Under the pieces are notes generated by a model. That model saw only the letters and a program-made list of their open reading frames with translations. It was not told the DNA's origin and searched no databases. Below are positions 45,445 to 57,201 of a DNA stretch of 64,000 bases, one piece after another (position 1 is the first letter of the stretch; each line of letters begins with the position of its first letter). This DNA comes from Isoetes taiwanensis (taxonomy: Eukaryota; Streptophyta; Lycopodiopsida; Isoetales; Isoetaceae), in contig JAJEKV010000014.1 of the NCBI GenBank assembly GCA_021234155.1, forward strand, positions 7,393,563-7,457,562. Reading direction: 5' to 3'. The position numbers and the translations under genes are program-made.

Positions 45445-47901
45445 CTATATTATCAAACAAAAATGTCATTGTTAGCATGATATAATTTCACCTGAATTTT
45501 ATGAAACATAGTCAAGGTTACTGGTATAACCAATAAACTGAGTTAAAGAAAAAAAACCTTTTAAATCTGTCTCCAGACTTTTATCTTGTTAGACCTTTGC
45601 AAGGAACCAACTCGATACAATAAGCAGCCCTAAGTTTAGTCAGGTGTACTAATCTTAGGCCCAGACTATGTTACTTTGTTCTTCCTTAATGAGCTAAAAA
45701 AGACTAATCCATTAACCAATGCCAAGTGTTAAACAAGTATACAACAATGTAAAATTTTCCTTTCCATATGACTTTTCCAAAGCAAAATAGTTACATGTAC
45801 ATCTAATTAGTATCAAACTTTCCACTGTTGAATACTATGAAAATCAAACCAATGCAAACAGAATAATTCATTGTAGCTCCACGAGTGTATTTTCCGCTTT
45901 ATTTCCAATCTTCCAATATGAATTTTTGGTCTTTATCCAGCTTCCACTTTTTAAAGAATACATAACAATGAGCAAAAGATCTTGTTACCTGCACCAACAT
46001 TACAAAAACAAGCATTAGAAATGGTTGCCTTGTACATGGTAGCAGGTGTCATGGGATCTTTTGGGGTCATCCCCCTTCACACTGCTATGTACACAAACAG
46101 AATAGTAAAACATAATCCAAAACAACACCATTAGCAAGGGGAAAACCAGATATACTAATGGAATGGACCAAGGCAAACGCCCCAAGCTGTTCAAACCTGT
46201 TCAAAGTACATCACTATCCTGCGAGAAGATTATTCTATGCCTTTCTACTCTTATGACATCTTTAGCTTATCTGCAGCAGTCTTACAATCTTATGCATGTA
46301 TCCATAGTTACCTTCATTGCCATGCAACATATCAGCATTAAATAGAAGTTTCAAGTCAGCTTCAGACTTTAGCCTTAATCATTATGCCAGATTTAAGATA
46401 TAGCCCAAGCTGGAGCCATCCTCTCTCATTTGCTAAATGTAACCTTACACTTACCTAGTTAGCGCATTTGAGCCAATATATTTCTATTTTCATTAAACTA
46501 TATGCCAGCATCTAAGTTATTACTAATAGCACAAGCAGTATGCAATATTACTACCAGAGTAGTTAGCTGCATTATGAAGACAACAGTATACCATTTACTA
46601 CTGGGGTAAATTATAGCATTAAGCAAATTCTAAATAGCAGCAGTAACATTCATGGATAGCTGACGTAGATCAAGCTTCCTACTATAATTAGTGGCATTAT
46701 CATGCGCAAGATTTGCAGTAAAATGCAATCTGTCTTGTACAGCCAATGTGGGCTTAACCTCTATAAGGTAGATTGGCTGGTCACAGAATTTTAAGGCAAA
46801 TGATGCTGAAACATACAGTTAGTAGGTAGCCGTATCAATATGCATGTCTAATAGTGACCTTACATGCAGTAAATCTACTCAAGACTACTCTGCCCTAATG
46901 CAATCTTTATTGAAGCTCCCATAAGCCTTCAAACTTAGGCAAATACTCATGCTTAAGCCCATGGCTCTGCATGCTGACATGCAACACAGCAACATATAGG
47001 ACAATACATGAATTCTTGTGCTCTTTAAATATTAGAGCCATGCCCTTACACTGTTACCATACGAAGATCTAGCTTTTTAATTTTCAAATATATGCAGGTC
47101 TACACCAAGTTCATATATCCATAGTTACACATAAGTTTATGTTGCAACTTCCAGTAGTTGCTTGTACTGCACAGTACTCCAGTGGATCAATGCCTCGTTT
47201 AGAGAGCTTGTATACAAGGACAGTCTAAATCAATGACTTTAACATCCTTATCTAGAAGTCCCGCTCAATTATATGCATGTAACATGTAACACCTATGAAC
47301 TATGCAAAGGACATCTCTATAAGTACAGCTTCTAGAGAATCTACCTTGTGCTGCCTTAACATTTCTGATCTGTCAGCCTCGCTCATCATAAGATTATGTT
47401 TATAATAAGGCCATGATATCTCAGTGTCAGTTCTAGCACCACACTTCACGTGTGCCTACTGCAAGCCATTTCTAATGATTGAATCGACCATATCAGCTGC
47501 AGATGTATCCGCTTAACCTATATTGTCCTGATCTAACTGTCTGGTTAAATTCAAAACACTGCATCTTACATTTGAACAGTAGCACATACCTTTGTTATTC
47601 TCATGTCTATGCCTTTGTTATTCTCTTGCTGCTCTTTAAATATTTGCGCAAAGCCCCCCCTATAATGTTACCTTGTGCCTATTTATCTTTTAATTTTCTC
47701 AAGTTTAATCTACATCATAATCAAAGGACTGGTTAAGAACCCCATTCTATCAGCTATTATAAGGATTTTCGTCCATGTGATTAATGCTGGTGTTATGATA
47801 CAAGCTCTAGCACTTTAATTTTCATAACTTCAACTTGAATATATAGAAATATACTTGTCTGCTAATACAAATATTAACCTGATTGTCTTGTTTGTGCTCT
47901 T
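45445..47901 (-). other. 5' end of ORF1_C cassette and long intron of the subfamily C leader
   Basis: No gene. Near the cassette start, TTACTGGT and ACCAATAA (45518-45536) form a hairpin whose odd pair is G-U on the coding strand. A8 at 45549-45556 is the boundary. In the leader, 45629-45659 folds with arms CCTAAGTTTAGT and ACTAATCTTAGG; 46041-46086 folds with AGCAG/CTGCT, GTG/CAC and GGGAT/ATCCC. 46100-47900 is AT-rich sequence with nothing recognisable. Confidence 0.5.
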
Positions 47902-47993
47902 GCTATTCTATTCTATTCTATTCTATTCTATTCTATTCTATTCTATTCTATTCTATTCTATTCTATTCTATTCTATTCTATTCTATTCTATTC
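47902..47993 (+). repeat. (TTCTA)18 microsatellite
   Basis: Pure pentanucleotide run of about 92 bases ending exactly at the 3' edge of the leader exon on the coding strand, where a 5' splice site would be expected. Confidence 0.95.
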
Positions 47994-48370
47994 CTTGTTG
48001 CAAGTCTCCAGATCTTGTTGGGGTGGCTGCAATGCCTCCTTGTTGGCTGAAATCTCCATAGATCCATTTGATTTGTTGGGATCTTCATCTTGCACTTCAT
48101 CTGATGCCTTATTTCCACTGGATTCAATGATATTACTCTCAGAGATTTTTGCAATGCAATCATTCCCTCCATTAGGATCCGAATTTGCTGCTTTCTTCCC
48201 AGTTTCAGTGCAATTTTTCAGTGCATCTTTCACAGTTGCCTTGTGAAATTGAAACACCTTCTTGCTGCCTAGCATTAAGCTCTTTTGCTCTGCTATTCTC
48301 TTCCTTGTAGACATATTTAGATCTCCTTTCTTTCTGCCCATGCGCTCACAGAAGCCCGGGCCTTTGCACG
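47994..48370 (-). CDS. Subfamily C leader exon, basic KKGDLN type
   Basis: Starts after a good acceptor (TTTGTTCAG at 48371) and reads CSACKGPGFCERMGRKKGDLN, then TRKRIAEQK and SKKVFQFHKATVKDALKNC, followed by an acidic/Asn-rich tail. The RKKGDLN...TRKRIAE block is shared with the subfamily D leader exon (56168-56764) but not with A, B or E. The basic cluster could be a nuclear localisation or nucleic-acid-binding element (inference). Downstream the microsatellite replaces the expected donor. Confidence 0.45.
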
Positions 48371-48820
48371 CTGAACAAATCACAAGAGTTCCCTCATAAT
48401 TCTCCTATTTTCGGCACATATTCTTATACTAGTGGTCCTTGTTACCGTCAGTTACATTCTACTTTTAGGTGCACGCCCCTCCCAGTAATCCATATGCATA
48501 TGCCAGCTATGTATGCATTTCCATAATCAACTACGCTGCCATATCCGGACTGCTCATATCCGGACTGCTCAGAGGTCGTTAGGAAAGACCCTAAACCTGT
48601 TCTATTTTTTTCTTTTGCATATTTTCTATTCTAGAATGGGACTCGCATGAAACCAACAAACCGCCCACTTGCTTCTCATTCATCTCAGCAGATTTTTCTA
48701 CAATGGTGGATAGTGAGTAGCCGCACACATGCGAACTACCCACAAAAATAAAGGGAAAATCCAATTATATCATTTGGACCCCAACAAATTACAATGCTAA
48801 TAGAGATTGGGCTAGTGTAC
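48371..48820 (-). other. Putative intron of subfamily C leader
   Basis: Lies between the donor GTACAC (48820) and the acceptor at 48371. No gene. The phases of the two sites do not match perfectly, so an unseen exon may lie in between. Confidence 0.3.
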
Positions 48821-48985
48821 CTGCCGAAAGCTTATCACCGGGATTAAAAAACCCCGCCCTTTCGGGTTTTCGAGGAAAAACCCTAGTGATAAGCCTTCGG
48901 CAAGGGGCTTGGACAAACGCAAGGCATAAAAAACGCTCCCAAAACCCACGAATGGAAAAGTCGAAGCAGGCGCCGGCTCGCTCAT
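48821..48985 (-). CDS. Possible first exon of subfamily C leader
   Basis: ATG at 48985 opens MSEPAPASTFPFVGFGSVF and runs 55 codons to CAG before GTACAC. The second half is encoded by a strong inverted repeat: 48822-48838 and 48886-48902 are 17-base arms with one mismatch, enclosing a second hairpin (AAAACCC with GGGTTTT). The peptide itself has no known domain. The 5' flank is GC-rich. It may instead be untranslated leader. Confidence 0.35.
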
Positions 48986-49690
48986 TGCACGCACATCACC
49001 AACAAAACAACAAGACAAAACAAACCTCCCGAGTGGAGGGGCTGATTCTGTAGCGTGCACGCGATAAAAATACAAAAACAAAGAAGGGGGAGAGGGTGGG
49101 TTCACAGAGAATAAGGTACTGCTGAGAGAGAAGAGGAAGCGCCGATGAGATGTTGCTGCAGAATCGCGCCTAAAATAGCGAACTCCCAACCAGAATGGGC
49201 ATGCGCCGCCCGCATGCATGCAAAACATGCATGCTCGTCCCATTCTAGAATGGCAATCCGATGTCTCGGATCGATGGGATAGTTCAATTGTAAATATCCA
49301 TATTTCAGTATGCGCCAATCATGCCCTTTCTTTCTCTATATGTTCCTAGGCTATTTCTGCCCTAAAATGTTGTATTCCAACGAGCCAGAACTCCATTATC
49401 CATCACACTTAATGTAAAAAATTACTATATTTGAGATTACTTCCTCTCAAATTATTTGAGTAAGAACGGCATGGGTGCTTGCCTCAAAACTTCCATCCAT
49501 CTTTTTTGCATTAATATTCCACTTACTAACTTCATTCCCCCTTTAGAATGCTCATGTCCGTGTTATTTTTCAAATTTTCGGCCCTTTTACACGCCCTTTT
49601 ATCTTCTAGACCATCACTTACCATGGCATATTGAGTTATAATTTGGATTCCAATCTTATACATCCTTATGGACAATTTTCTCTTTTTAAT
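48986..49690 (-). promoter_or_regulatory. Probable promoter and 5' leader region of subfamily C
   Basis: Unlike the rest of the element this part is GC-rich near 48960-49290 and pyrimidine-rich on the coding strand before the ATG. A TATA-like ACATATAGAG lies near 49335-49345 on the coding strand. CATGCATG (RY-type) motifs occur at about 49210-49235. The cassette starts at 49690 next to the A10 tract. Confidence 0.35.
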
Positions 49691-49805
49691 AAAAAAAAAA
49701 CCTACCTCCTTCCGTAGGTTAAGTGGGCGTTTCCAGCTGTTGCTTTATTGTGCAACATACGTCAAGTATCTTATCTGTAACAACAAGGTCGGTAGGGCCC
49801 TGTTG
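49691..49805 (-). other. RT_B copy 2 3' trailer and cassette end
   Basis: Coding-strand end reads GGAGGTAGG then T10 (A10 at 49691-49700). Its main hairpin (49775-49787 with 49799-49811) overlaps the stop region: 13 paired positions, two of which are G-U on the coding strand and would be A-C on the other. It is related to the trailer hairpin of subfamily D (57116-57142). Confidence 0.6.
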
Positions 49806-51902
49806 CTACAGGCCACCTACACCTATTTTACTTATTGCTTGCACCATGTGTTTCGGCTCGCTAATTATATCACTGATATTGTATCTTATTCCAGGGAAGT
49901 TTTCCCTTTGTAAGATGTTCAGGACATTTGTCATTAAGTCCTTCCAGCCAAACCCATTCTTGTGAAACGCATCTATGAGGTCAGCTAAATCTTCTGCTAC
50001 TTTATCACTCTCTGAGTGTTCATATACATAAGGCATTACTTGTGAGATAATCACCTTGGATGCTTGATTGTATGGTCTGCAACTATCTGCACGTATAAAC
50101 TTGTTGACCTTAAAAGGTAGTTTTTCCCTTTTGTCATACCTGGTCACTTTAAACAGTCCTCTGTTGTGATCCACAACTTCGATTGTTAAATTTAGGAAGT
50201 CGCATTTGCTTCCTATTTTGCTTTGGTCCTCATGCTGCTTGCGATATGTAGTCTCATCCTTAATTCCTAAATATTTCATATTATATATGCTAATCTCAGA
50301 TTGAGGAGTAAGAAATTCCATAATATCCCCTCCGTTGACTATATTCAGGTCATCAATGTATCTTGCTGCATTCTGAAACCTATATATGTCCTTGTATCTA
50401 CCTTTGTATCCCAGCTTCATTATGAATTTTAATTCATACCAACCAAGGTATAAATTACACCATGCTGGGCTGCATCCAAACCCCATGGGAATTCCTTTCT
50501 TTTGTATCCAGATTCCATTACCCATTTGTAAATAACAATGGGTCAGAAGCCATTGGTTCATATCTCTAAATTCAGTCCTTGAAATGTGCATCCAACTAGC
50601 AAATTCCTTATCTTTGTAATTCTTAGCCCATTTGACCATAATACTTGCTTTCTTATCTTTTATCACTATATCAAATAGCTGTTTTTCTTCCATCATATAC
50701 ATCCAAATTAGATCTATGATTTCGTTCATAATCTCTACAATTCCTTCACTCCCATATAACGGGATGTTTTCATAACATTTCGTTATGTCCGCTGCAAACA
50801 CATTGTGTACTTTGAAAGGCATATTTAGAACTACATCATATACAGAGTTTATTATCCAGCTTGCATTGATAGGTTTTTTTGCCCATAGCCTGAAAATAGC
50901 TGTCTTTCTGTTACACACCATAGGCCAAATTTCTATAAAATTATTTAGTACTCCGGTAACAATATTTGCAGTGCCTGTAAACAGTGTGTCATAAGCATTG
51001 GTCAACCACCTGTATTCTGCTTTATGCGCTTTGTATATGGCCATCAAGTATGGCATTTATTGTTGGAGAGCTGAGTCACACTGGTGAACTTTGCAATGTC
51101 CGAAATACACAGTTTAATGCACTCTTCAGGGGATATCTCACATTTTTGGAAATCACTGCTTTCTAGTCTATCTCTGGCCATTTGTGCAATATGCTTTTGA
51201 CAAATAAATGCAGCATTATTGGATGCCTTGTCAATACCGGCAACATAAAGGTTTTTGTTGAGCCATTCTACATTTTTCTTTACCTCCTTGTCATTCCATA
51301 AGTATCTTCTGCTAGATTTTGTTTGAACTCTCCATATGGGCGTATTGTATCAACATGTCAGATATATTTTGTATGTCTGTTTCTGTTAGATCTAGCAGGT
51401 CAAATTTGTGAACAGAGAAGAATTGCTGGCATAGTCTTGTGAAATCATTCATAAACTCTTGGATGCAGAAGCTACTATCTGGAATATGGTTCAACCCATA
51501 TTCAAAGGCTTTTCTGAGTTTTCTAGAGTGTATAATATCTAAGTCGATGGCTCTTATATGCCCAATGGTTGGATCCACAAATTTGGCTAGGTTAGGGTTT
51601 TTACATGGGCAACAATTTTTCATTCCATCTGCAAATACGCTATATGGTCTATAGACCTTGTCTTTGATCTGCTCAATATATCTCCAAGAAAAGACTGTTT
51701 TTTCTAGTAGCTCTAATCCTCTTTCTTGCAATGTTTCCATAAGTATTATATGAAAAATCTTTTTTGTATTGAACTTTTCTAGTGCCTTGGAAAAAAACGT
51801 AGCATGAATGATTCGAATATCATTGTTTTCCTCATCTTTACATACCAGGTGTCTCTTTTGGTTGCAGTCTCTGATAATTGTCCTTGTTTTGTTGTTATGC
51901 AC
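49806..51902 (-). pseudogene. RT exon, subfamily B copy 2, two frame breaks
   Basis: Starts after GATGTAG with a GTG codon. The N-terminal block 51902-51312 has CCPCKNPNLAKFVDPTIGHIR. The middle (51312-51056) is open in another frame (NKNLYVAGIDKASNNAAFIC). The C-terminal block 51056-49806 is 416 codons and holds the YKAHKAEYRWLTNAYDT block, motif A FAADITKCYENIP, motif B GIPMGFGCSP, motif C RYIDDLNIVNGG and thumb YDKREKLPFKVNKF. All catalytic residues are present. The two breaks also occur in copy 1, so they predate the duplication or reflect a shared read error. Upstream, ORF1 is separated by inserted cassettes. Confidence 0.8.
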
Positions 51903-51918
51903 CTACATCAATTTTTTA

Positions 51919-51977
51919 ACTATTAGTACTAATAGTACCACAGTTACTGCCAGAATTTCAAAAAAAAAAAAAAAAAA
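51919..51977 (-). repeat. 5' end of RT_B copy 2: 18-bp palindrome and A18 boundary
   Basis: Same perfect palindrome as in copy 1 at 51919-51936 and an A18 tract at 51960-51977 followed by CCTTTTAAGCC, the end of leader E. Confidence 0.75.
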
Positions 51978-53822
51978 CCTTTTAAGCCTGTTAAGACCGT
52001 AAGAAACAACAGACTTTAGGCCTTATAGTTCCATTTGGAAAAATAAGGACCTTCAATTGCAATCCTAGAACTAGATAGGTGTAATCTAATTCTAGGCCCT
52101 GATAAGGAGCAAATTAAAATAAAAAATAGATCAAGAAGAAAAGATTACAGAGTAAACACCAAGATATTAAAGACATAGTTCAAAAAATAATAGCTCAAGA
52201 ACGTAATACTTTACAATGTAGACAAAAGAAATATGATATTCAAATAAAAGAGATTGAAAGATATCTCAGATAATATTTGGAGCTTTAAAACAACAACATA
52301 AAATATCGCAATAGTAAAGGAATATTGCAGATCTAGAATGATCCTTAAGTAGCTTATACGAAGCAACTGGTTCTCATAAAATTAACTTATAACAACCATC
52401 AACGGTGGTGTAACATCAAATAACAATTTAAAACAGAGAAAAGTAGATAGATAGATGTCACCAAGAAGCAAAACTTTCAAAGTTGAATCTTGCAGATTTG
52501 AGCAGTGGTTTTTGCTCATCGAACACCATGGAAAATACCACATGGAGGGATAAGTCCGGTTACCTGCAGTGGAACCAAACGCAAGTTAGCCTGAGAAGGG
52601 TAAATGCGTAAGCCACAAACAGGTAAGCAGTGAACTCATCCGGCTTAACGCCTTTCACCATAAAACGAACACGTAATAATAATAAGAGACAGCAGTTAAG
52701 AAAATGAATTCTGAAATTGATACAACGGAAATAGAGAGAGTTTAGATTATCAGTGCAAACTGCTGCAAGAACATTTATGTAAGTAGAAATCAGGATAAAT
52801 ATACCACGAATCCACCTTCAAGGTTAGTGTACAGCTCATGAAACAGTTTCAGAAAATTTCTGATTTCCAGACTTAAGTTGTCTATTCCCATGATCTTCAA
52901 TCCGTTGAAAAACTTACACATAAGCATTTTTCAGCGTGTTTAATTTGGTGGCAGCATAGAAGGCTACATGTTTTATCTTGCAAGTAAAAGACGAAGCTAA
53001 AATTCACATCCTGATTATAACCATATCATGTAAAAAACAAATATTATTCAAACGGCAGAAGATATTAGCACACCAAGGCAATAACTGCATGAGCTAAGTT
53101 ATAGGAGGAAGATAAAACATAGAACAGAATAGGTAGAGCAAAGAACATTAATATTATGATGCATTAGAATAGCAAAGCATGAATAAACTCCAGAAATAAC
53201 TTGAAATCAGATTATCCTAGTTTAAACTATCAAGACTGAAATGTATACAGCATGCAGGAGTATGGGTTAAAACAATAAAGGAAACATATGGAGAACCTAT
53301 ATAAATTAGGGGAATGAATTTAAGAGAAAGAAAATTTTCTACTAGCAAATAAGATGATTTAGTACAAAAGGCCTGAATTAGGGACCGAAGAATTAGATCA
53401 GAGAGGTTGGGAAATTAGATCAGAGAGGTTGGAAAACGGATCAGAAAAGTTGGAGAGGTTGGAATTGAACAGCAGGCCACAGTAACTTGTTGAAGCTGCA
53501 CTATATGAGCAAAGTTACAAGAGGAAGAACAAGATAAAATTAGACTTTATATTATGGAAAGAACACGAATCAGATAAGCAATTATAGACAGATATTAACT
53601 AGAAGATATGAGCAGCATAGATAACTAATTCCAGACATAAGGAAGGACATGGATATTAATGGTGTAGTTCAGGAATAAGGCTGAGGCCTGGATAAGGGAT
53701 ATACACCAGGATTATGGAATAGATCATACTGAAAAAATCAAATAATATCTTGACGAATATAATCTAAATGGAGATCATAGTGTTAATGAAAGAAGATAGA
53801 ATGCAACAGTATGAACCTAAAC
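51978..53822 (-). other. Leader E, long non-coding part with RNA hairpins
   Basis: No gene. 52064-52096 folds into a 13-bp stem (arms CCTAGAACTAGAT and ATCTAATTCTAGG) with one pair that is U-G only on the coding strand; it matches the hairpin of leader C. A GGTGAAAGGCG-containing structure and a CTGCAG motif near 52565-52665 correspond to the mid-leader hairpin of other subfamilies. The rest is purine-rich DNA without frames. Confidence 0.45.
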
Positions 53823-54063
53823 CTTATTTGAAGAATCGTGCAGAGGAACTCCAGCTTATTTGATCATGAAAAACTCCAGTAGTTGAAGATGCAGTCGGAT
53901 TCACACTAGGTTGCCAGATTGGTAGCCGATTTGGTACAAAACACATTGGGCAAGGAAATTTGCCCCTTAATGCTTCGCTATTCAGGACTGTAAACTTGTA
54001 AACTTGTTCTGCTGGTACAAGAGCTGGCAGAGGAAAGACGGTTAAGAACACATCGGCAGCCAT
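53823..54063 (-). CDS. First exon of leader E
   Basis: ATG at 54063 in a good plant context (ACGATGGCT) opens MAADVFLTVFPLPALVPAEQ and continues about 80 codons to AAATAAG before GTTTAG; the in-frame stop sits on the exon edge. The first 17 residues are hydrophobic and signal-like. It contains CPMCFVPN. It has no similarity to the first exons of the other leaders. It is preceded by a TATA box and a pyrimidine-rich leader, so it looks like the start of a real transcript. Product unknown. Confidence 0.45.
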
Positions 54064-54236
54064 CGTGAGATCTTCAGAGCGGAGCTTGCAGACCTAAACC
54101 CAAGGAAGAGATCCACGAAAAAAGAAAAGGAGAAAAAACCTAAAGGAGAAATTTCGAAAATGAAAAGATAGAAAAAGGAAAAATAAACTGATAAAAAGAA
54201 ACCTTAGGGGTAACATAGATATAGATCGAGAAGACA

Positions 54237-54245
54237 ATATTTATA
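54237..54245 (-). promoter_or_regulatory. TATA box of leader E
   Basis: GTATAAATA on the coding strand, about 175 bases before the ATG. The intervening sequence is strongly pyrimidine-rich (TTTCTCCTTTAGG, CTCCTTTTC), as in many plant 5' leaders. Confidence 0.45.
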
Positions 54246-54680
54246 CAAAAAAAGTAGATCGAGAAGACAAGATAAAGAATATAGGGAACTTGACAAAGAT
54301 CCAAAGAAATAAGATGCCATAAAAATTTCCCATACAGAATAAAAGGATATGAACAAGTTCAAGACTAAAGTGAAACACGACTATACAATCTATGAGACAA
54401 TTTATGGGGCGAAAGGTCGATCCAATGGTTACAAAATTTGGAAGCAAATCCAGCTTGAACCCCATGGATATGAGGTTTATGAAGTCCGAATATGAATATA
54501 TAGTTAGAGATTATGAAAAAAGATGAGATAGTTGGGCCAGTGGCAATCCTAGCACATATAGAAGCATATACTATGAAATCAATCAGAAGATGTATTGTGT
54601 AGAATAGTGTTCCAATAGGAACAAGGAAATCTGGCGTAAGAATATCATAACATTATAAAAAAAAAAAAAAAAAAAAAAAA
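54246..54680 (-). other. Upstream part of leader E and A24 boundary
   Basis: No gene; a TTGTATAG-rich AT region. A24 tract at 54657-54680 followed by CCC joins it to the 3' end of the subfamily D leader copy 1. Confidence 0.5.
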
Positions 54681-56167
54681 CCCAAAATCAGTTCTAGACC
54701 ACTAGAACCTCTTTTTACTGTCAAAAAGACAGCCCAATTAGCAGTCCTAAACACAGGCAAAAACCTATGTCTAGGTCAATGTCCTGGTTTAACATCAGAG
54801 CTAAAAACCTTTTATTCAAGTAGTTCCCAAAATGCCAAGCTTACAATGTATGCATGTTTAACCTATAATTCAAGGTTTCACACCTTCTATTAATATGATC
54901 AAACATACCATTACCCACCTTCTTAATAAGTGGACCATGTACATGTTAAAAACTTATTTCAAACTATTATCAACATTTTGTCATCCCAAATACCTTTATA
55001 TTAAATGACATAAGCAATTTAGATGAAAATTCCTGCATATCTCTAAGTGTATTCGACACTATTATTAATTCATAGTTTCTATTTATGCCTAACATCACCA
55101 TTAGGACAATATTCAAACCCCATCCACTTTATCACCTATGTATCCAACCATTAGAATAATGGATGTACCAGATTCATGCCTTCTTGTTTTCAAGAAAATT
55201 GTGCAAAAAAATAAAAAACGAGGATTCATTTAATCTCCTATTCAAGCACCATAATCCATCCAATGGAACCAGCATACCTTTTAAACTTCACATTTAAGCC
55301 TATTATTCATGTATCGCTTTTTTTATTTTCCATGGTCATGCGGACTTTACCTTAATATCAGTAAAAAATTGCTCCCATATCTCTGATTTTATCTTTATTA
55401 CTGTATATTATGCTATCAGCTGATGCACCGACTTTTTAACTAATATTTTGACTTAGATCAGTGCAAATAGTCAAGTATCCATCACATAAAATACCTAATA
55501 TAAGCCCCATATACTTTTAATCACGTTTTCAAACATGCATCAAGAGTCAATAAGCATAGATTCAATGAGAAACTATATTCGGATCAAAGTAACCCAGGTA
55601 ATAATACAAGATCCATGTATTGAAAAAGCATCTTCATAACTTTCCTTTGTTTAGCTATACCTTGAATCATCCTATTCCTTACACCATTATATTTGGTCAC
55701 AACACATCATAATCTACAGCAAAAAGATATTACCAAGCTTATTGGAAACAAATGTTTAAGAATGTCATATTTCCCCTCCAACTCCAGGAATTATATGGAT
55801 CAGCTTTTATCTCCTTGAAAATACAAAACAGAGAGCAAGGAAATCTGTTACCTGCAGTAGAACCAAAGGACAGTTAGCCAAGAAATGGGTAAAAGCCTAA
55901 GCTACTAGCAGGGTGTCATGGATTTCCTTGAGGTTATCCCATTTCACCCTGCTTATATTTTCGCTACATAGCTATCAAATTAATCATCAGTTTCCAAGAG
56001 AGAAATCAGTCAGAAGAATTTAAAGGCTGTTTCTATCCATATCTTGGAAACTAAGACAGTATGCCCCACTATTTATTTTTCCTATTTAAGCATATGTTCA
56101 AAATACATCATCTAAATATTCATTGATACATTTCCCAACTATAATTCTCAAATTAAACCTATCAAAC
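54681..56167 (-). other. Subfamily D leader copy 1, intron with RNA hairpins
   Basis: Non-coding. 54746-54775 folds on the coding strand into 12 continuous pairs (arms CCTAGACATAGG and CCTGTGTTTAGG) with two G-U pairs that are A-C on the + strand. 55908-55952 folds with perfect 8-bp arms GCAGGGTG and CACCCTGC around GGAT/ATCC. 55860-55870 carries the conserved CTGCAG. The donor of the preceding exon is GTTTGAT at 56167. Confidence 0.5.
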
Positions 56168-56764
56168 CTTAGAGATTCGAGTAGATCCCATTGTTTTCTC
56201 CATAATGGTCCCCTCACATTGGCCAGCTTCTTTGTTACTGTAAGTAAACTCGAATGCATCCTCTTTATTGCCATCTCTGGTGTCTGCCATGCTGATAGCT
56301 TCATTTCCCCTTTCAGTGATCCCACAATCAGATATGGGATTTGCTGGTCCCTGAGCCTTTTCCTTATCTTTTACCTTCTCTATATCTCCACTTTGGCAAG
56401 CTTTCAATGCAGGATCCCTCACTGACTTGTGGTATTGGTAAATCTTCTTACTAGACCCCTCATTCTGCTTTGTTTCAGCAATCCTCTTCCGGGTGGCTTG
56501 ATTCAAGTCACCCTTCTTCCTTGGCATATTTGCTACCAGGGATCTACCCCTGGGTAGCGGCCTCCTAATTCTAGAACTGAGAACTACCATTTTCGGAGCA
56601 GTCCAGTTTAAATAGCATGCAACAATACTTACTACCGACAGTTCTATATGATGTTTCATACCTATTTTGGCCTGTCGTGGGTTCTTAGTCCTTGCTGTCA
56701 TATCCTTGTTCTTCTCTGCCAGTCGCTCGTCTACCTGTCGTCTTGGTTCCAGAAGTTTCTTCAT
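56168..56764 (-). CDS. Subfamily D leader exons copy 1, basic KKGDLN type
   Basis: 200 codons are open from MKKLLEPRRQ at 56764. It probably comprises two exons: the first up to the donor GTATGA near 56659, the second holding MPRKKGDLNQATRKRIAE, SKKIYQYHKS, and an acidic tail ending STRISK before GTTTGA in phase 0, which fits the ORF1 acceptor. The RKKGDLN...TRKRIAE block is shared with subfamily C (47994-48370). Very basic N-terminal half suggests nuclear targeting or RNA binding (inference). In this copy it is followed by leader E, not by its own ORF1. Confidence 0.45.
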
Positions 56765-57201
56765 GCCCTAAAGCTTATTTCCGGCATCCAGGTTGCCCTA
56801 AAATTTGCAGCATGTCGAAATATTCGTAATGGTTTGTTAGTAATCAAACAGATCAATAATAATACCTTTGTATAAGCCATTATCTTCAACAACCTTTTTC
56901 TTCATTATAAATCCATCCTTTTGCTTAACATTATAACTATGCATCCAAGTTCTAATGTAGGCCACTTTTTAAATACCCATGGTCTACTTGACAACCTCTC
57001 TTCATCATATGCATCTACACTTATTTTCAATTAATAAAAAACCCTGCCACCTACCACAGGTCAGGGGGGCCAAATTATATTTTTATGTGCAAAAAAAAGG
57101 AAACTTTGTCTGGTAGCAACAAGGGACATAGGACCTTGTTGCACCAAGGCCCTACCCCACCCATCTTGTTCTACCCTATTCGTCATGCAGCTCAAATTTT
57201 G
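56765..57201 (-). other. Start of leader D copy 1, boundary, and RT_D 3' trailer
   Basis: No gene apart from a possible tiny exon near 56890 (MKKKVVEDNG before GTATTA). Leader starts at about 57035. A6 at 57036-57041, then CCC: coding-strand end of the RT trailer is GGTAGGTGGCAGGG then T6. The trailer has a 9-bp hairpin, GCAACAAGG (57116-57124) with CCTTGTTGC (57134-57142). Confidence 0.55.

Noticed and set aside
48986-49318. Extension of the leader C frame upstream (MAHTEIWIF...)
   Set aside because: Cysteine/serine-rich low-quality translation over a GC-rich pyrimidine leader; the ATG at 48985 is a better start and the rest looks like 5' leader.
54241-54465. Hydrophobic 74-residue minus-strand frame (MGFKLDLLPNF...) upstream of leader E exon 1
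   Set aside because: It runs into the TATA box region and has no start context or conservation; probably promoter DNA.
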